This document shows, piece by piece, positions 40,397-49,671 of a stretch of DNA of 64,000 bases. Under the pieces are notes generated by a model. That model saw only the letters and a list, made by a program, of their open reading frames with translations, ran no database searches and was not told where the DNA came from. The DNA comes from Pelagibius sp. (GTDB taxonomy: Bacteria > Pseudomonadota > Alphaproteobacteria > Kiloniellales > Kiloniellaceae). How positions within the stretch are numbered: the first letter of the stretch is position 1; each line of letters starts with the position of its first letter. Where the stretch lies: contig JANQMC010000034.1 in NCBI GenBank assembly GCA_028280305.1, positions 1 through 64,000 of the forward strand. Reading direction: 5' to 3'. The position numbers were made by a program, and so were the translations under genes.

Positions 40397-41389
40397 ATGC
40401 GAAAGTTTCCCTTGTCCCGCCGCGCCTTGGTTGCGGCGGCTACCGGCGCAGCTCTGGCTGCCTCTTTGGGTATGGCCTCGGCGCAGGCCCAGGAACTCGA
40501 TAAAATCCACTTTCTGATCTCCGGCGGCGCCGGCGGTGGCTGGGACGGGACCGCCCGCGGCACCGGCGAGGCGCTGACCAAGGCGGGTCTGGTAGGTACA
40601 GCTTCCTACGAGAACATGTCCGGTGGCGGCGGTGGCAAGGCCATCGCCCACCTGATCGAGACCGCGGCCAAGCAGGGCGACACCCTGATGGTGAACTCCA
40701 CGCCGATCGTCATCCGCTCGCTGCAGGGTGTTTTCCCGCAGTCCTTCCGCGACCTGACGCCGATCGCTTCGACCATCGGCGACTATGCGGCCATGGTCGT
40801 CCACAAGGACTCGGCGATTCAGGATTTCGGCGGTTTGGTTGAAGCCTATAACGCCGACCCCACGAACGTTGCCATCGGCGGCGGTTCCGTTGCCGGCGGT
40901 ATGGACCATCTGGTTGCCGCCCTGGTGATGAAGGGCACGGGCGCCGAGCCCACCGCGGTGAAGTACATTCCCTACGACGCGGGCGGCAAGGCCATGGCCG
41001 GCCTGCTCTCCGGCGAGATCAAGGCGCTTTCCACCGGCTTCGGTGAAGCCATCGAATTGGCCAAACAGGGCGAAGTGCGCATTCTCTGCATCACATCTGC
41101 CGCACGCCTCGACGCCGCTTCCGACGTTCCGACCTGCGACGAAGCCGGCTCCAAAGGCACCCAGTTCGTGAACTGGCGCGGCTTCTTCGCTGCTCCCGGC
41201 CTTTCCGAGGAAAAGAAGGCGGCCTACGTCGCGACGATCCAGAAGATGTACGACACCCCGGAATGGGAAACCGTTCGGGCCCGCAACGGCTGGGTGAACA
41301 TCTACAATCCCGATGCGGAGTTCGTCGGTTTCCTGGAAACCCAGGAACAGCAGATCGGCGACCTCATGAAGGAATTGGGCTTCCTGTGA
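40397..41389 (+). CDS. tctC: Tripartite tricarboxylate transporter binding protein TctC
   Basis: This 330-residue periplasmic protein has a signal peptide ending at AQAQE (about residue 34) and the TctC/Bug fold: HFLISGGAGGGWDGTARG near 39, SGGGGGKAIAHL near 76, and conserved TAVKYIPYDAGGKAMAGLLSGEI near 193. ATG 40397 follows GGGAGGAAAG. It captures a carboxylate, probably citrate or a relative, for TctAB. A strong hairpin follows it, so it can be made in excess. Confidence 0.9.
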   Translation: MRKFPLSRRALVAAATGAALAASLGMASAQAQELDKIHFLISGGAGGGWDGTARGTGEALTKAGLVGTASYENMSGGGGGKAIAHLIETAAKQGDTLMVNSTPIVIRSLQGVFPQSFRDLTPIASTIGDYAAMVVHKDSAIQDFGGLVEAYNADPTNVAIGGGSVAGGMDHLVAALVMKGTGAEPTAVKYIPYDAGGKAMAGLLSGEIKALSTGFGEAIELAKQGEVRILCITSAARLDAASDVPTCDEAGSKGTQFVNWRGFFAAPGLSEEKKAAYVATIQKMYDTPEWETVRARNGWVNIYNPDAEFVGFLETQEQQIGDLMKELGFL

Positions 41390-41432
41390 TTGGCTCAGGC
41401 AAGTAGCCTGAAAGCGATCTGAAGGAACTCCC

Positions 41433-41466
41433 GAAAGGGGAAGCCAGGACCCCGGCTTCCCCTTTC
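41433..41466 (+). terminator. Attenuating terminator between tctC and tctB
   Basis: GAAAGGGGAAGCC (41433-41445) pairs perfectly with GGCTTCCCCTTTC (41454-41466), a 13-bp stem with an 8-nt loop followed by a pyrimidine tail (TTTCC). It fits a partial terminator, lowering tctBA relative to tctC. Confidence 0.75.
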
Positions 41467-41527
41467 TTTCCTTGATGCCGGGCGAAGAAGCTTGGCAGAC
41501 TGTTCCGAAAATTGGGGGGAACCCGTC

Positions 41528-41983
41528 ATGTTGACCCGTGATCGCATCGGCGCGCTGCTGATGCTGGCGTTCAGCCTTTTCTACTGGCTGCAGATCGATG
41601 AGATCCGTGTGTTGCCGTTTCAGGCCAACGCCGCCTTCACAGCCCGCACAATTCCCGAGATTCTGGCGATCATGGGCGTCGTTTTGTCCCTCGTCCTGCT
41701 GCTCAAGCCTGGCAGCAACGAGAAGATGCAGGTGACCGGGTTTCTCTGGGGCAAGGCGGCCCTGATCTGTATTGCCATGGTGGCTTACGGTTTGACGGTA
41801 CGGCCGGCGGGCTTCCTGATTTCCACCAGCCTTTTCCTCATGTTCGGTTTCTGGGTTCTGGGCGAGCGCCGCCCCGTGATCATTCTCGCGGCCTCGGTGC
41901 CCCTGGTGGTGCTGTTCTGGCTGCTGATGACCCAGGTGCTGGATGTCTACATCGCGGCGCTGCCCGCGTTTCTGGAGGGTTAG
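41528..41983 (+). CDS. tctB: Tripartite tricarboxylate transporter small membrane subunit TctB
   Basis: This 151-residue protein has four predicted membrane helices (about 7-23, 43-63, 75-95 and 110-140), as usual for TctB. The ATG at 41528 is preceded by GGGGGGA; a longer in-frame start at 41492 is not needed. It is 3 nt upstream of the tctA start and forms the membrane complex with TctA. Confidence 0.88.
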   Translation: MLTRDRIGALLMLAFSLFYWLQIDEIRVLPFQANAAFTARTIPEILAIMGVVLSLVLLLKPGSNEKMQVTGFLWGKAALICIAMVAYGLTVRPAGFLISTSLFLMFGFWVLGERRPVIILAASVPLVVLFWLLMTQVLDVYIAALPAFLEG

Positions 41984-41986
41984 GCC

Positions 41987-43525
41987 GTGCTGGAAGGTAT
42001 TCTACAGGGACTCTCCACGGCGGCTTCGCCGGTCAACCTGCTGATGGTCGCCGCCGGCTGCTTTGTCGGCACCTTCATCGGCATGCTGCCGGGCCTCGGG
42101 CCCATCTCCGCCATCGCGCTGATGATCCCCATCACCTACGGCTTCGACCCGGCCACCGGCCTGATCCTCATGGCCGGGGTTTACTATGGCGCCATCTTCG
42201 GCGGCTCGACCTCCTCAATCCTGATCAACGCCCCCGGCGTTGCCGGTACGGTGGCCACGGCATTTGACGGCTATCCCATGGCCCGCCAGGGCATGGCCGG
42301 CAAGGCGCTGGCGATCGCCGCCTACTCTTCCTTCTCCGGCGGCACCATCGCCGCCGTGTTCCTGCTGATCGCCGCGCCCTCGCTGGCGGCGGTGTCGCTG
42401 GCCTTCCAGTCGACGGACTATTTTGCCCTCATGGTGCTGGGTCTCACCGCTGTTGCCGCCTTCGCCGGCAAGGGCAACGTCATCAAGGCGCTGCTGATGA
42501 CTGCGCTGGGCTTGATGCTGTCCACCGTGGGCACCGACAAAGGCGTCGGCGTGCCGCGTTTTACCTTCGGCAGCCAGTCGCTGATCGACGGCATCTCCTT
42601 CCTGTTGCTGGCCATGGCGACCTTCGCCTTGTCGGAAGCGTTGATGTCGATCCTGAGGCCCAAGACCGATGCGGACCGCAAGAAAGAAATGGAGGCGCAG
42701 AAGCGGCTCGGTTCGATGAAGATCGACAAGTCCGAGGTGAAGGAGATGGCACCGGTGATCGGCCGTTCCTCCGTGCTCGGTTTCTTCGTCGGCGTGCTGC
42801 CGGGCGCCGGTGCGACCATCGCGTCTTTCCTTGCCTACGGCATGGAACAGCGTATCGCAGGGCCGAAGAAAGGGGCCGAGTTCGGCAAGGGCTCGATCCG
42901 CGGCCTTTCGGCGCCGGAAACCGCCAATAATGCCGCTGCTTCCGGGTCCTTCGTGCCCCTGCTGACTTTGGGCATTCCCGGCTCCGGCACCACCGCGATC
43001 ATGCTGGGCGCCCTGCTGTCTTACGGCATTCAGCCCGGGCCACGGCTGTTCCAGGACAATCCGGAGGTTTTCTGGTCGGTCATCATCTCGATGTACATCG
43101 GCAACGTGATCCTGCTGATCCTGAACTTGCCGCTGATTCCCTATATCGCCCGGGTTCTGGCGATTCCCTCCAACATCCTCCTGCCGTTGATCGTGTTCTT
43201 CTCGCTGATCGGCGTCTACTTCGTCTCCTTCAACACCTTTGACATTCACCTGATGGTGCTCTTCGCCATCGCCGCGGTGGTGTTGCGCCTCCTGGATTTC
43301 CCCATGGCGCCCATGCTGTTGGGCTTCATCCTCGGCGGCATGATGGAGGAGAACCTGCGCCGCGCCCTGATGATCAACAACGACAGCTGGTCCTTCCTCT
43401 GGGAGCGTGACCTGACCCTGTCGATCCTGATCATCGCCGCCGTGGTGCTCTTCGTTCCGATGATCGGCCCGCGCATCACCGCCGCCCTCAACCGCCGCCG
43501 CGAGTCGGCCGGGGAGGGGGGTTGA
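41987..43525 (+). CDS. tctA: Tripartite tricarboxylate transporter large membrane subunit TctA
   Basis: This 512-residue integral membrane protein begins at GTG 41987 with GGAGGG upstream. TctA hallmarks are GTFIGMLPGLGPISAIALM near 29, YYGAIFGGSTSSILINAPG near 66-84, GVLPGAGATIASFLAYG near 268 and LTLGIPGSGTTAIMLGAL near 324; the two GLGP/GAGAT-type repeats reflect the internal duplication. It catalyses ion-driven carboxylate import using TctC. Confidence 0.93.
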   Translation: MLEGILQGLSTAASPVNLLMVAAGCFVGTFIGMLPGLGPISAIALMIPITYGFDPATGLILMAGVYYGAIFGGSTSSILINAPGVAGTVATAFDGYPMARQGMAGKALAIAAYSSFSGGTIAAVFLLIAAPSLAAVSLAFQSTDYFALMVLGLTAVAAFAGKGNVIKALLMTALGLMLSTVGTDKGVGVPRFTFGSQSLIDGISFLLLAMATFALSEALMSILRPKTDADRKKEMEAQKRLGSMKIDKSEVKEMAPVIGRSSVLGFFVGVLPGAGATIASFLAYGMEQRIAGPKKGAEFGKGSIRGLSAPETANNAAASGSFVPLLTLGIPGSGTTAIMLGALLSYGIQPGPRLFQDNPEVFWSVIISMYIGNVILLILNLPLIPYIARVLAIPSNILLPLIVFFSLIGVYFVSFNTFDIHLMVLFAIAAVVLRLLDFPMAPMLLGFILGGMMEENLRRALMINNDSWSFLWERDLTLSILIIAAVVLFVPMIGPRITAALNRRRESAGEGG

Positions 43526-43605
43526 GGAGAGGCTTTTTCCCCCCGTCGGCGGTGTTATAGTTCCCGCCAAGCAACAAGAAGATCAGATCGAGGCGGGGAA
43601 CACCG

Positions 43606-45237
43606 ATGGCGGCGGGGACTGAGCGGCAGGACGCCGGAACTTACGACTATGTGATCGTTGGCGCGGGCTCGGCCGGCTGTTGTCTCGCCAACCGTCTGTC
43701 CGCCGATCCGGATGTCTCGGTGCTGTTGCTGGAGGCCGGCGGCAGGGACTCCTGGCACTGGATTCATATCCCCGTCGGTTACCTCTACACCATGAACACG
43801 CCGCGCACCGACTGGTGCTTCAAGACCGAGGCGGAAGCGGGGCTGAACGGCCGGGCGCTGAATTATCCGCGCGGGCGTGTGCTGGGCGGATCTTCTTCCA
43901 TCAACGGCATGATCTACATGCGCGGCCAGGCGCGCGACTACGACAACTGGCGTCAGTTCGGCAATCCCGGCTGGGCCTGGAGCGATGTCCTGCCGCTGTT
44001 CAAACGCTCGGAAGATCACTTTGCGGGCGGTGACGACTTCCACGGCGGCGACGGCGAACTCAGGGTCGAGGAACAGCGCCTTTCCTGGGAGATCCTGGAT
44101 GCCTTCCGCGAGGCGGCGGCGGAGAGCGGCATTCCCCCGACGACGGATTTCAATCGCGGGGACAACGAGGGCTGCGGATACTTCCAGGTGAACCAGCGCA
44201 AGGGTGTGCGCTGGAGTGCGGCCAAGGCCTTCCTGCGTCCGATCGAGGGCCGATCCAATCTTACGGTGATGACCCGGGCCCAAGCGGAAAGACTGGTGCT
44301 GGACGGCAGGCGGGTGACCGGCATCGACTTCCAACAGGACGGCCAGCCGCGCCGCGCCGCGGCACGCGGCGAGGTGGTGCTGAGCGCCGGTGCCGTCGGG
44401 TCGCCGCAGTTGCTGCAGCTTTCCGGCATCGGGCCCGGCGCGCTGCTGCAGGCCCAGGGCATCGACGTGGCCCATGAACTGCCCGGCGTCGGTGAGAACC
44501 TGCAGGACCATCTGCAACTGCGCATGATCTTCAAGATCCAGAACACCAAGACCCTGAACAAACAGGTCCAGAGCCTTTTCGGCAAGGCGCTCATGGGCTT
44601 GGAATACGCCTTGTTCCGGCGCGGCCCACTGTCGATGGCGCCCAGCCAGCTCGGCGCCTTCGCCAAATCGGACCCGGCGCGCGAGACGCCGGACCTGCAG
44701 TACCACGTGCAGCCCCTCAGCCTGCCCAAGTTCGGCGAACCGCTGCATGACTTCCCCGCTTTCACCGCCTCGGTCTGCAATCTGAGGCCGGAGAGCCGCG
44801 GGACCATCCATATCCGCTCGGCCGATTTCCGCGAGGCGCCGGTGATCAAACCGAATTACCTGACCGCAGCCCACGACCGGACCATCGCCGCAGCGGCCCT
44901 GCGCCTGACCCGGCGCATCTGCGCGGCCCCCGCCCTGCAGCGCTTTCAGCCGGAGGAGTTTCTGCCGGGCGCGGCCATCGAATCAGAGGAAGACTTGGCC
45001 AAGGCCGCCGGGGATATCGGCACGACGATCTTCCACCCTGTGGGCACCTGCAAGATGGGCAGCGACGCGGGCGCCGTGGTCGACCCGCGCCTCCGCGTTC
45101 AGGGCCTTCAAGGGCTGCGGGTGGCCGATGCCTCGATCATGCCGACCATCACCTCCGGCAACACCAATGCGCCGGCCATCATGATCGCCGAAAAAGCGGC
45201 GGTCATGATGCGTGAGGACCGCCAGGCCTCGATTTGA
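43606..45237 (+). CDS. GMC family FAD oxidoreductase (choline-dehydrogenase-like)
   Basis: This 543-residue flavoenzyme has the N-terminal FAD motif VIVGAGSAGCCLANRL near 16-31, the GMC signature GRVLGGSSSINGMIYMRG near 86, the second signature GAVGSPQLLQLSGIGP near 263-278, and the C-terminal active-site regions FHPVGTCKMG near 475 and SGNTNAPAIMIAEKAA near 518. It would oxidise an alcohol to an aldehyde; the substrate is not fixed. It stands alone after tctA, with GGCGGGGA before its ATG. Confidence 0.88.
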   Translation: MAAGTERQDAGTYDYVIVGAGSAGCCLANRLSADPDVSVLLLEAGGRDSWHWIHIPVGYLYTMNTPRTDWCFKTEAEAGLNGRALNYPRGRVLGGSSSINGMIYMRGQARDYDNWRQFGNPGWAWSDVLPLFKRSEDHFAGGDDFHGGDGELRVEEQRLSWEILDAFREAAAESGIPPTTDFNRGDNEGCGYFQVNQRKGVRWSAAKAFLRPIEGRSNLTVMTRAQAERLVLDGRRVTGIDFQQDGQPRRAAARGEVVLSAGAVGSPQLLQLSGIGPGALLQAQGIDVAHELPGVGENLQDHLQLRMIFKIQNTKTLNKQVQSLFGKALMGLEYALFRRGPLSMAPSQLGAFAKSDPARETPDLQYHVQPLSLPKFGEPLHDFPAFTASVCNLRPESRGTIHIRSADFREAPVIKPNYLTAAHDRTIAAAALRLTRRICAAPALQRFQPEEFLPGAAIESEEDLAKAAGDIGTTIFHPVGTCKMGSDAGAVVDPRLRVQGLQGLRVADASIMPTITSGNTNAPAIMIAEKAAVMMREDRQASI

Positions 45238-45253
45238 TGGGCCGACTTCCCAT

Positions 45254-45267
45254 TTGACTGAAATCAA
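45254..45267 (+). promoter_or_regulatory. FNR/FixK-type anaerobox upstream of hemN
   Basis: TTGAC-TGAA-ATCAA differs from the consensus TTGAT-N4-ATCAA at one base. Its centre (45260.5) is 41.5 bp upstream of base 45302, the A of the hemN ATG. A -10-like TAGCTT lies at 45290-45295. A class II FNR/CRP-type promoter would therefore start transcription at the initiation codon. Confidence 0.8.
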
Positions 45268-45301
45268 TGCCGCCGCAGGCCCAGGCGGCTAGCTTCGCAT
45301 C

Positions 45302-46648
45302 ATGACAAGCTTGCCGCTCCGCCTGGCCGAAGCCAGGGCCCCGCGCTACACCAGCTATCCGACCGCCCTGCACTTCCATGACGGGGTGGAGGGCGCGCTT
45401 TACCGCCAATGGCTGGCGGAACTGCCGGCGGAGATGCCGCTGTCGCTCTACCTGCATGTGCCCTTTTGCCGCCAGCTCTGCTGGTACTGCGGCTGCCACA
45501 TGACGGTGGCCAACGGCTACAAGCGGGTGGCGGCCTATGTGGCGCTGCTGCGCCGTGAAATCGCGCTGCTGGGCGAGGCCCTGGGCGGCAAACGGCCGGT
45601 CAGCGGTATCCACTGGGGCGGCGGCACACCCTCGATCCTCAGCGGCGCCGACTTCATGGCGGTGATGGACGATCTTCGACAGGTTTTCGATCTGCTGCCC
45701 GGGGCCGAAGTGGCCATAGAGATCGATCCGCGCCACCTCGACGGCGAAAAGGCCGAGGCTCTGGCCGCCGCCGGGGTCAACCGGGCCAGCCTGGGGGTGC
45801 AGGACGTCAATCCCCACGTTCAGGAGGCGATCAACCGGGTGCAGCCCTTTGCCGTCACCCGCCAGACTGCCGGGCTTCTGCGGGCCGCCGGTATCAAGGC
45901 CCTCAACTTCGATCTTATGTACGGCCTGCCGCACCAGGGTCTGGACGACGTGAAGCAGACCGCCGCCCTGGCCGCCGACCTGCAGCCGGACCGGGTTTCC
46001 GTCTTCGGCTATGCCCATGTGCCCTGGATGAAGAAGCACCAGAAGATGATCGATACGGCGGCCCTGCCGGGTGCCGAGCAGCGCCTGACCCAGGCGGAAC
46101 TCGCCGAGCGTATCCTCACGTTGAAGGGCTATCGCGCCGTCGGCCTCGACCACTTCGCATTGCCCGGCGATCCGCTGTTTCAGGCCGCTGCGGAAGGGCG
46201 TTTGCGGCGCAACTTCCAGGGCTACACCACCGATCCGGCAGAGGCTCTACTCGGCCTCGGCGTTTCTTCCATCGGCAGTCTGCCGCAGGGCTATGCCCAG
46301 AATGAAAAGGACCTGCTGGCTTACAGCAAGGCCCTGCGAGAGGGCCGGCTTCCGGTCTGCCGCGGCATCGCGGTCACGGCGGAGGATCGGCTGCGGCGAA
46401 AGGTCATCGAACGGCTGATGTGCGATTTCGCCGTCGATCTGGCCGCCATCGCCGAGGATCAGGGTTTGCCGGGCTTCGATTTCTCCGAAGATCTGGCGCG
46501 CTTGGACCCTTTTATCGAGGATGGGTTGGTCCAGCGCAGCCGCCTGCGCCTGCAGGTGACCCCGGCAGGCAAACAGGCCTTGCGCCTCATCGCCGCCTGT
46601 TTCGACGCTTACCTCGGCGAAAGCACGCGGTACAGCCAGGCGGTTTAG
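45302..46648 (+). CDS. hemN: Oxygen-independent coproporphyrinogen III oxidase
   Basis: This 448-residue radical-SAM enzyme decarboxylates coproporphyrinogen III in haem synthesis without oxygen. The RYTSYPTA motif (15-22), the cluster cysteines C56, C60 and C63 (CRQLCWYC) with a following C65, GGGTPS and the HemN C-terminal domain are all present, so it is true HemN rather than a HemW relative. The FNR/FixK box upstream implies induction at low oxygen. No Shine-Dalgarno sequence precedes the ATG, and the promoter geometry predicts a leaderless mRNA. Confidence 0.93.
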   Translation: MTSLPLRLAEARAPRYTSYPTALHFHDGVEGALYRQWLAELPAEMPLSLYLHVPFCRQLCWYCGCHMTVANGYKRVAAYVALLRREIALLGEALGGKRPVSGIHWGGGTPSILSGADFMAVMDDLRQVFDLLPGAEVAIEIDPRHLDGEKAEALAAAGVNRASLGVQDVNPHVQEAINRVQPFAVTRQTAGLLRAAGIKALNFDLMYGLPHQGLDDVKQTAALAADLQPDRVSVFGYAHVPWMKKHQKMIDTAALPGAEQRLTQAELAERILTLKGYRAVGLDHFALPGDPLFQAAAEGRLRRNFQGYTTDPAEALLGLGVSSIGSLPQGYAQNEKDLLAYSKALREGRLPVCRGIAVTAEDRLRRKVIERLMCDFAVDLAAIAEDQGLPGFDFSEDLARLDPFIEDGLVQRSRLRLQVTPAGKQALRLIAACFDAYLGESTRYSQAV

Positions 46649-46944
46649 AGCAGTCATCTTGGGCTTTGATAAGCCCTCTCACTACAGTCTAAGCAATACA
46701 GCTATGTTCTGGCTGGGCATGGCCCCGGGATGACGATCACGGTATAGTCGACTCTCAGTGAGACGAATGCGCGGTGGGGATCTGTTTTTTTGCAGGAGCC
46801 GCGCCGCGCTGCCGTGCAGGGGATGCAAGGCATATGACGTTCAACGCGGACGGAAGCGGTCCGAAGGCGGAGCCATAGGTTGGTTTCCGCCATATTCTAT
46901 TGCCATTCCCAATTCCTTAATTGAATGCATTCGGAGATTCATTG
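46649..46944. other. Intergenic region after hemN
   Basis: This 296-bp stretch shows no convincing ORF. A 6-bp hairpin (GGGCTT at 46662-46667 with AAGCCC at 46672-46677) just after hemN lacks a T-tract. The part before 46945 is AT-rich and probably holds the promoter of the next gene. Confidence 0.5.
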
Positions 46945-47718
46945 ATGAGCGATTCGACAAGCATGAGCGGCGGCCCGGCCGCTTCGGCGGCGATTTCTGT
47001 AGGCGCCGTGATCAAGCGCACCTTCAGCGTCTTTCTCGCCAACCTCGTGCCCTTTGGCATCTTGGCTTTGGTGCTCCAGATTCCCGCTTTGCTCTACAAC
47101 CTGACCACTGTCGACGATCTGATGGTTGGTGCAGAACCTGACTTCGACCTTGGCGGGACCGTGATTCTGCTGGTGTCGATCGTTCTGTCCTATGTGCTGA
47201 TGGCTGCCTTGGTCTACGGCACCGTCGCCTATATGCGCGGACGACCGGCGGGCATCGGCCAATTGATTTCGAGTGGTCTGGCGGCGTTCTTCCCCGTTTT
47301 GATCATCGCCATCCTGGCGTCGCTGATCATGGGTGTTGGGCTTGTTCTGCTTATCGTTCCCGGTGTTTTCGCGATTGTCATCTTTGCCGTCACTGTGCCC
47401 GCCTATGTCGTCGAAAAGCCCGGCATCATCGGCAGCTTCAAACGCAGCATGGAGTTGACCAAGGGCAACCGCTGGCAGGTTCTCGGCGTGCTGGTGATTC
47501 TCTTTGTGGTTTTGCTGATTCTGGGGTCGGTTTTCGGCCTTGTTGCCGGCGTCGCCGTCTTCACGGGCTTTGGCCTCAGCCTGATCATGATCGTCAACTA
47601 TGTCGTGTCGGCCATCTCGAGCGCTCTGCTGGCCGTTGCGGTCTCCGTGCTCTACCACGACCTGCGCATCGCCAAGGAAGGCGTCGATACCGAACAGATC
47701 GCGGCTGTTTTCGACTAA
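46945..47718 (+). CDS. GPDPase-membrane-domain/YciC-like integral membrane protein
   Basis: This 257-residue protein has about six membrane helices and matches the glycerophosphoryl diester phosphodiesterase membrane domain type, with the characteristic FKRSMELTKGNRWQVLGVLVIL near residues 160-181 and SALLAVAVSVLYHDLRIAKEG at the end. No phosphodiesterase catalytic domain is present. The ATG at 46945 has CGGAGA upstream. It is convergent with the RDD gene, and the two stop codons overlap (CTAA at 47715-47718). Function is unknown. Confidence 0.75.
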   Translation: MSDSTSMSGGPAASAAISVGAVIKRTFSVFLANLVPFGILALVLQIPALLYNLTTVDDLMVGAEPDFDLGGTVILLVSIVLSYVLMAALVYGTVAYMRGRPAGIGQLISSGLAAFFPVLIIAILASLIMGVGLVLLIVPGVFAIVIFAVTVPAYVVEKPGIIGSFKRSMELTKGNRWQVLGVLVILFVVLLILGSVFGLVAGVAVFTGFGLSLIMIVNYVVSAISSALLAVAVSVLYHDLRIAKEGVDTEQIAAVFD

Positions 47719-48680
47719 CTTCCGGTCGCACCTGGGCCGTCGGCGGAGCCCGGCGGCCCCTTGCGGTCGTGCTTGTTCTCGCGGCGCTCACCGAACAGGA
47801 GGCGGGACTCCAGATGGGCCCGCAAGGCGGCGTAGAAGGCCTCAAGGAAACGGCGGTAATCGACTTTCTCCTCACCGGTCCAACCGATCTTACGCTGTAC
47901 GCGCAGTGTCACCTCGCGCAGGGTTTCCTGGGTCTGCGGTCCCTTCTGGCGTAGCACATCCTCCAGGGTCTGCAGCTCGTAGATGCCGTAAATCTCCAAC
48001 TGACTGCGGCTAAAGGGGAACTCCGGGGCGGCCGTTTGGTTCGGGCCTTGCTTTGCCTTCGCGCCGGCGGCTACGTCGGAGAGCAGCAGGGTCTTCGGTG
48101 CGGACACGACCCAGGTACCGGCGATTACGTCGCCGGCGCGTAGACGGTCCTTGTTGAAGAAGGGCAGCAGGATGAAGACCGATAGCCAACCGAGGGTCAG
48201 CAGGTTTACCCAGGCGCTGCTGCCCTGCTCGGGTCCGGCCAGGAGCAGGGTCAGAGGCAAAAACAGCTCCACCTCACGAAGGATATTCCGGGCAAAAACC
48301 GCATCCGGGCGCAGGTAGCCGCCCTTGCGGTCGATAACCCGCAGGCCGAGGGCCCGCTTTCCCGGGGTTGCACCCTGCCAGCGCAGTTCGAAGTAGACGA
48401 AATAGAAGGTGCGGATCAGGAAAAACAGCAGCAGGGTGACGCCGATGATGATCTCGGAGAACCCGAGTTGCCAGGAGACGAATACGAACGAAAGCACCAC
48501 GGCACCCAGGGCAACCAGCATGATCACGAGATCGATGAGGACCGCGGCGGCCCGCTCTCCCCGTTCGGCCAATTGAAAGGTCAGCGGCACCCCTTCCGGG
48601 GTTACGATCCGGCGCTCGCCCTTTGGCCTGGCGGCCGGTGCCGGTTGATTGGGCGTGACCCGCGTACTAGTCGTCGCCAT
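47715..48680 (-). CDS. RDD family membrane protein
   Basis: This 321-residue protein carries an RDD domain (residues 35-200): RAAAVLIDLVIML near 44, the motif GATPGKRALGLRVIDRKGG near 103-121, and the closing DRLRAGDVIAGTWVV near 178. A long hydrophilic C-terminal tail of about 120 residues follows, which is unusual for the family. It is the last gene of the DUF4129-to-RDD operon and overlaps the SpoIIM-like gene by 14 nt. The membrane role is unproven. Confidence 0.83.
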   Translation of the reverse strand: MATTSTRVTPNQPAPAARPKGERRIVTPEGVPLTFQLAERGERAAAVLIDLVIMLVALGAVVLSFVFVSWQLGFSEIIIGVTLLLFFLIRTFYFVYFELRWQGATPGKRALGLRVIDRKGGYLRPDAVFARNILREVELFLPLTLLLAGPEQGSSAWVNLLTLGWLSVFILLPFFNKDRLRAGDVIAGTWVVSAPKTLLLSDVAAGAKAKQGPNQTAAPEFPFSRSQLEIYGIYELQTLEDVLRQKGPQTQETLREVTLRVQRKIGWTGEEKVDYRRFLEAFYAALRAHLESRLLFGERRENKHDRKGPPGSADGPGATGS

Positions 48681-49671
48681 CGCTATGGCCCCGCCCGGAA
48701 AACGTGAAGTAGGTCAGCCAGAAGGCCAGCATCAGACCGCCGATGGTATAGCGGACGGCGGTGTCTGTGACCAATTGGCGCACGAAACCCTCTAAGAGTC
48801 CGGCGACGAGCAGCATCATCACGGCGCCGACGGCCAGGGTGCCGGCGGCACGGCCGCGTCGCGCCAGGCTGTCCAGACGGCTGTTCTGATCGGGAAAGAT
48901 GATCGCGCGTGCCAGCACCAGACCGCCGCCGCCGCAGAGAATGATGGCCAGTATCTCGGTCGTGCCGTGGACCGACAGCCAGCCGCCGAGATCGCCTAGC
49001 AGTCCGTGGCCGTCGAAGAGCGCCAGGAAGGCGCCGAGAATCAGGCCGTTGTAGAACATCAGCAGAATCGTCGGGACTCCCAGGGCAAAGCCTAGGGCAA
49101 AGGCCATCAAGGCAACCTTGGAGTTGTGAGTGAAGAGAAAGGTAGCGAAGACGTAGAGGCGCTCCGCCGTGTCGGCACCGTCAAAGAGTGTGCGCCGCAG
49201 ACTCTCGGTCGAGCTTGCGGGGGTGCGGTCGCCGGCGAGATCGGCGGGCACAAAGCTGTAATACCAGTCCGGCGAGGCTTGAACCAGAAGGAAGCCGATG
49301 GTCAGGCCCAGAGTCATCCAGAACCCGGCGATCATGATGGGCCAGAAAGCGCTGCGGACAGCCGCCGGGAAACTCACGGCGAAGAACTGGCCGACGCTCT
49401 CGAAGAAGTTCGAGCGCGCGCCGTAGACCTGGAAGTAGGCGCGGGCGCAAAGACTTTCCAGGTAGCCGACGACGTTCTGGTCGAGGGAGATGCTGCGCGC
49501 CACGGAGAGCGACGACAGGGCGGCGCGGTAAAGGCTCGGCAGCCGGAGCAATTGTTCGGCAGGCAGCGATTTCAGGCCTTTTTTCTCGGCAATGCCGACC
49601 AGGTTCTCCAGCTCCCGCCAGCTTGCCTCACGTTCGCGCCGAAACTCGAAGCTCTTCAGGGGCGCGTTCAT
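48667..49671 (-). CDS. SpoIIM-like (DUF95) membrane protein
   Basis: This 334-residue protein belongs to the stage II sporulation protein M family, found also in many non-sporulators. About six membrane helices follow an amphipathic N-terminal half, with LFTHNSKVALMAFALGFALGV near 176 and HGTTEILAIILCGGGGLVLA near 235. It overlaps neighbouring genes at both ends (TGATG with DUF58 upstream). In non-sporulators the family recurs with MoxR, DUF58 and RDD genes, as here. Confidence 0.85.
   Translation of the reverse strand: MNAPLKSFEFRREREASWRELENLVGIAEKKGLKSLPAEQLLRLPSLYRAALSSLSVARSISLDQNVVGYLESLCARAYFQVYGARSNFFESVGQFFAVSFPAAVRSAFWPIMIAGFWMTLGLTIGFLLVQASPDWYYSFVPADLAGDRTPASSTESLRRTLFDGADTAERLYVFATFLFTHNSKVALMAFALGFALGVPTILLMFYNGLILGAFLALFDGHGLLGDLGGWLSVHGTTEILAIILCGGGGLVLARAIIFPDQNSRLDSLARRGRAAGTLAVGAVMMLLVAGLLEGFVRQLVTDTAVRYTIGGLMLAFWLTYFTFSGRGHSDGDD

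Noticed and set aside
42215-43570. Minus-strand open frame of 451 codons opposite tctA
   Set aside because: Low-complexity His/Gln/Asp shadow of a hydrophobic membrane gene.
46662-46677. Hairpin after hemN as a terminator
   Set aside because: Stem of only 6 bp with no T-tract; not reported as a terminator.
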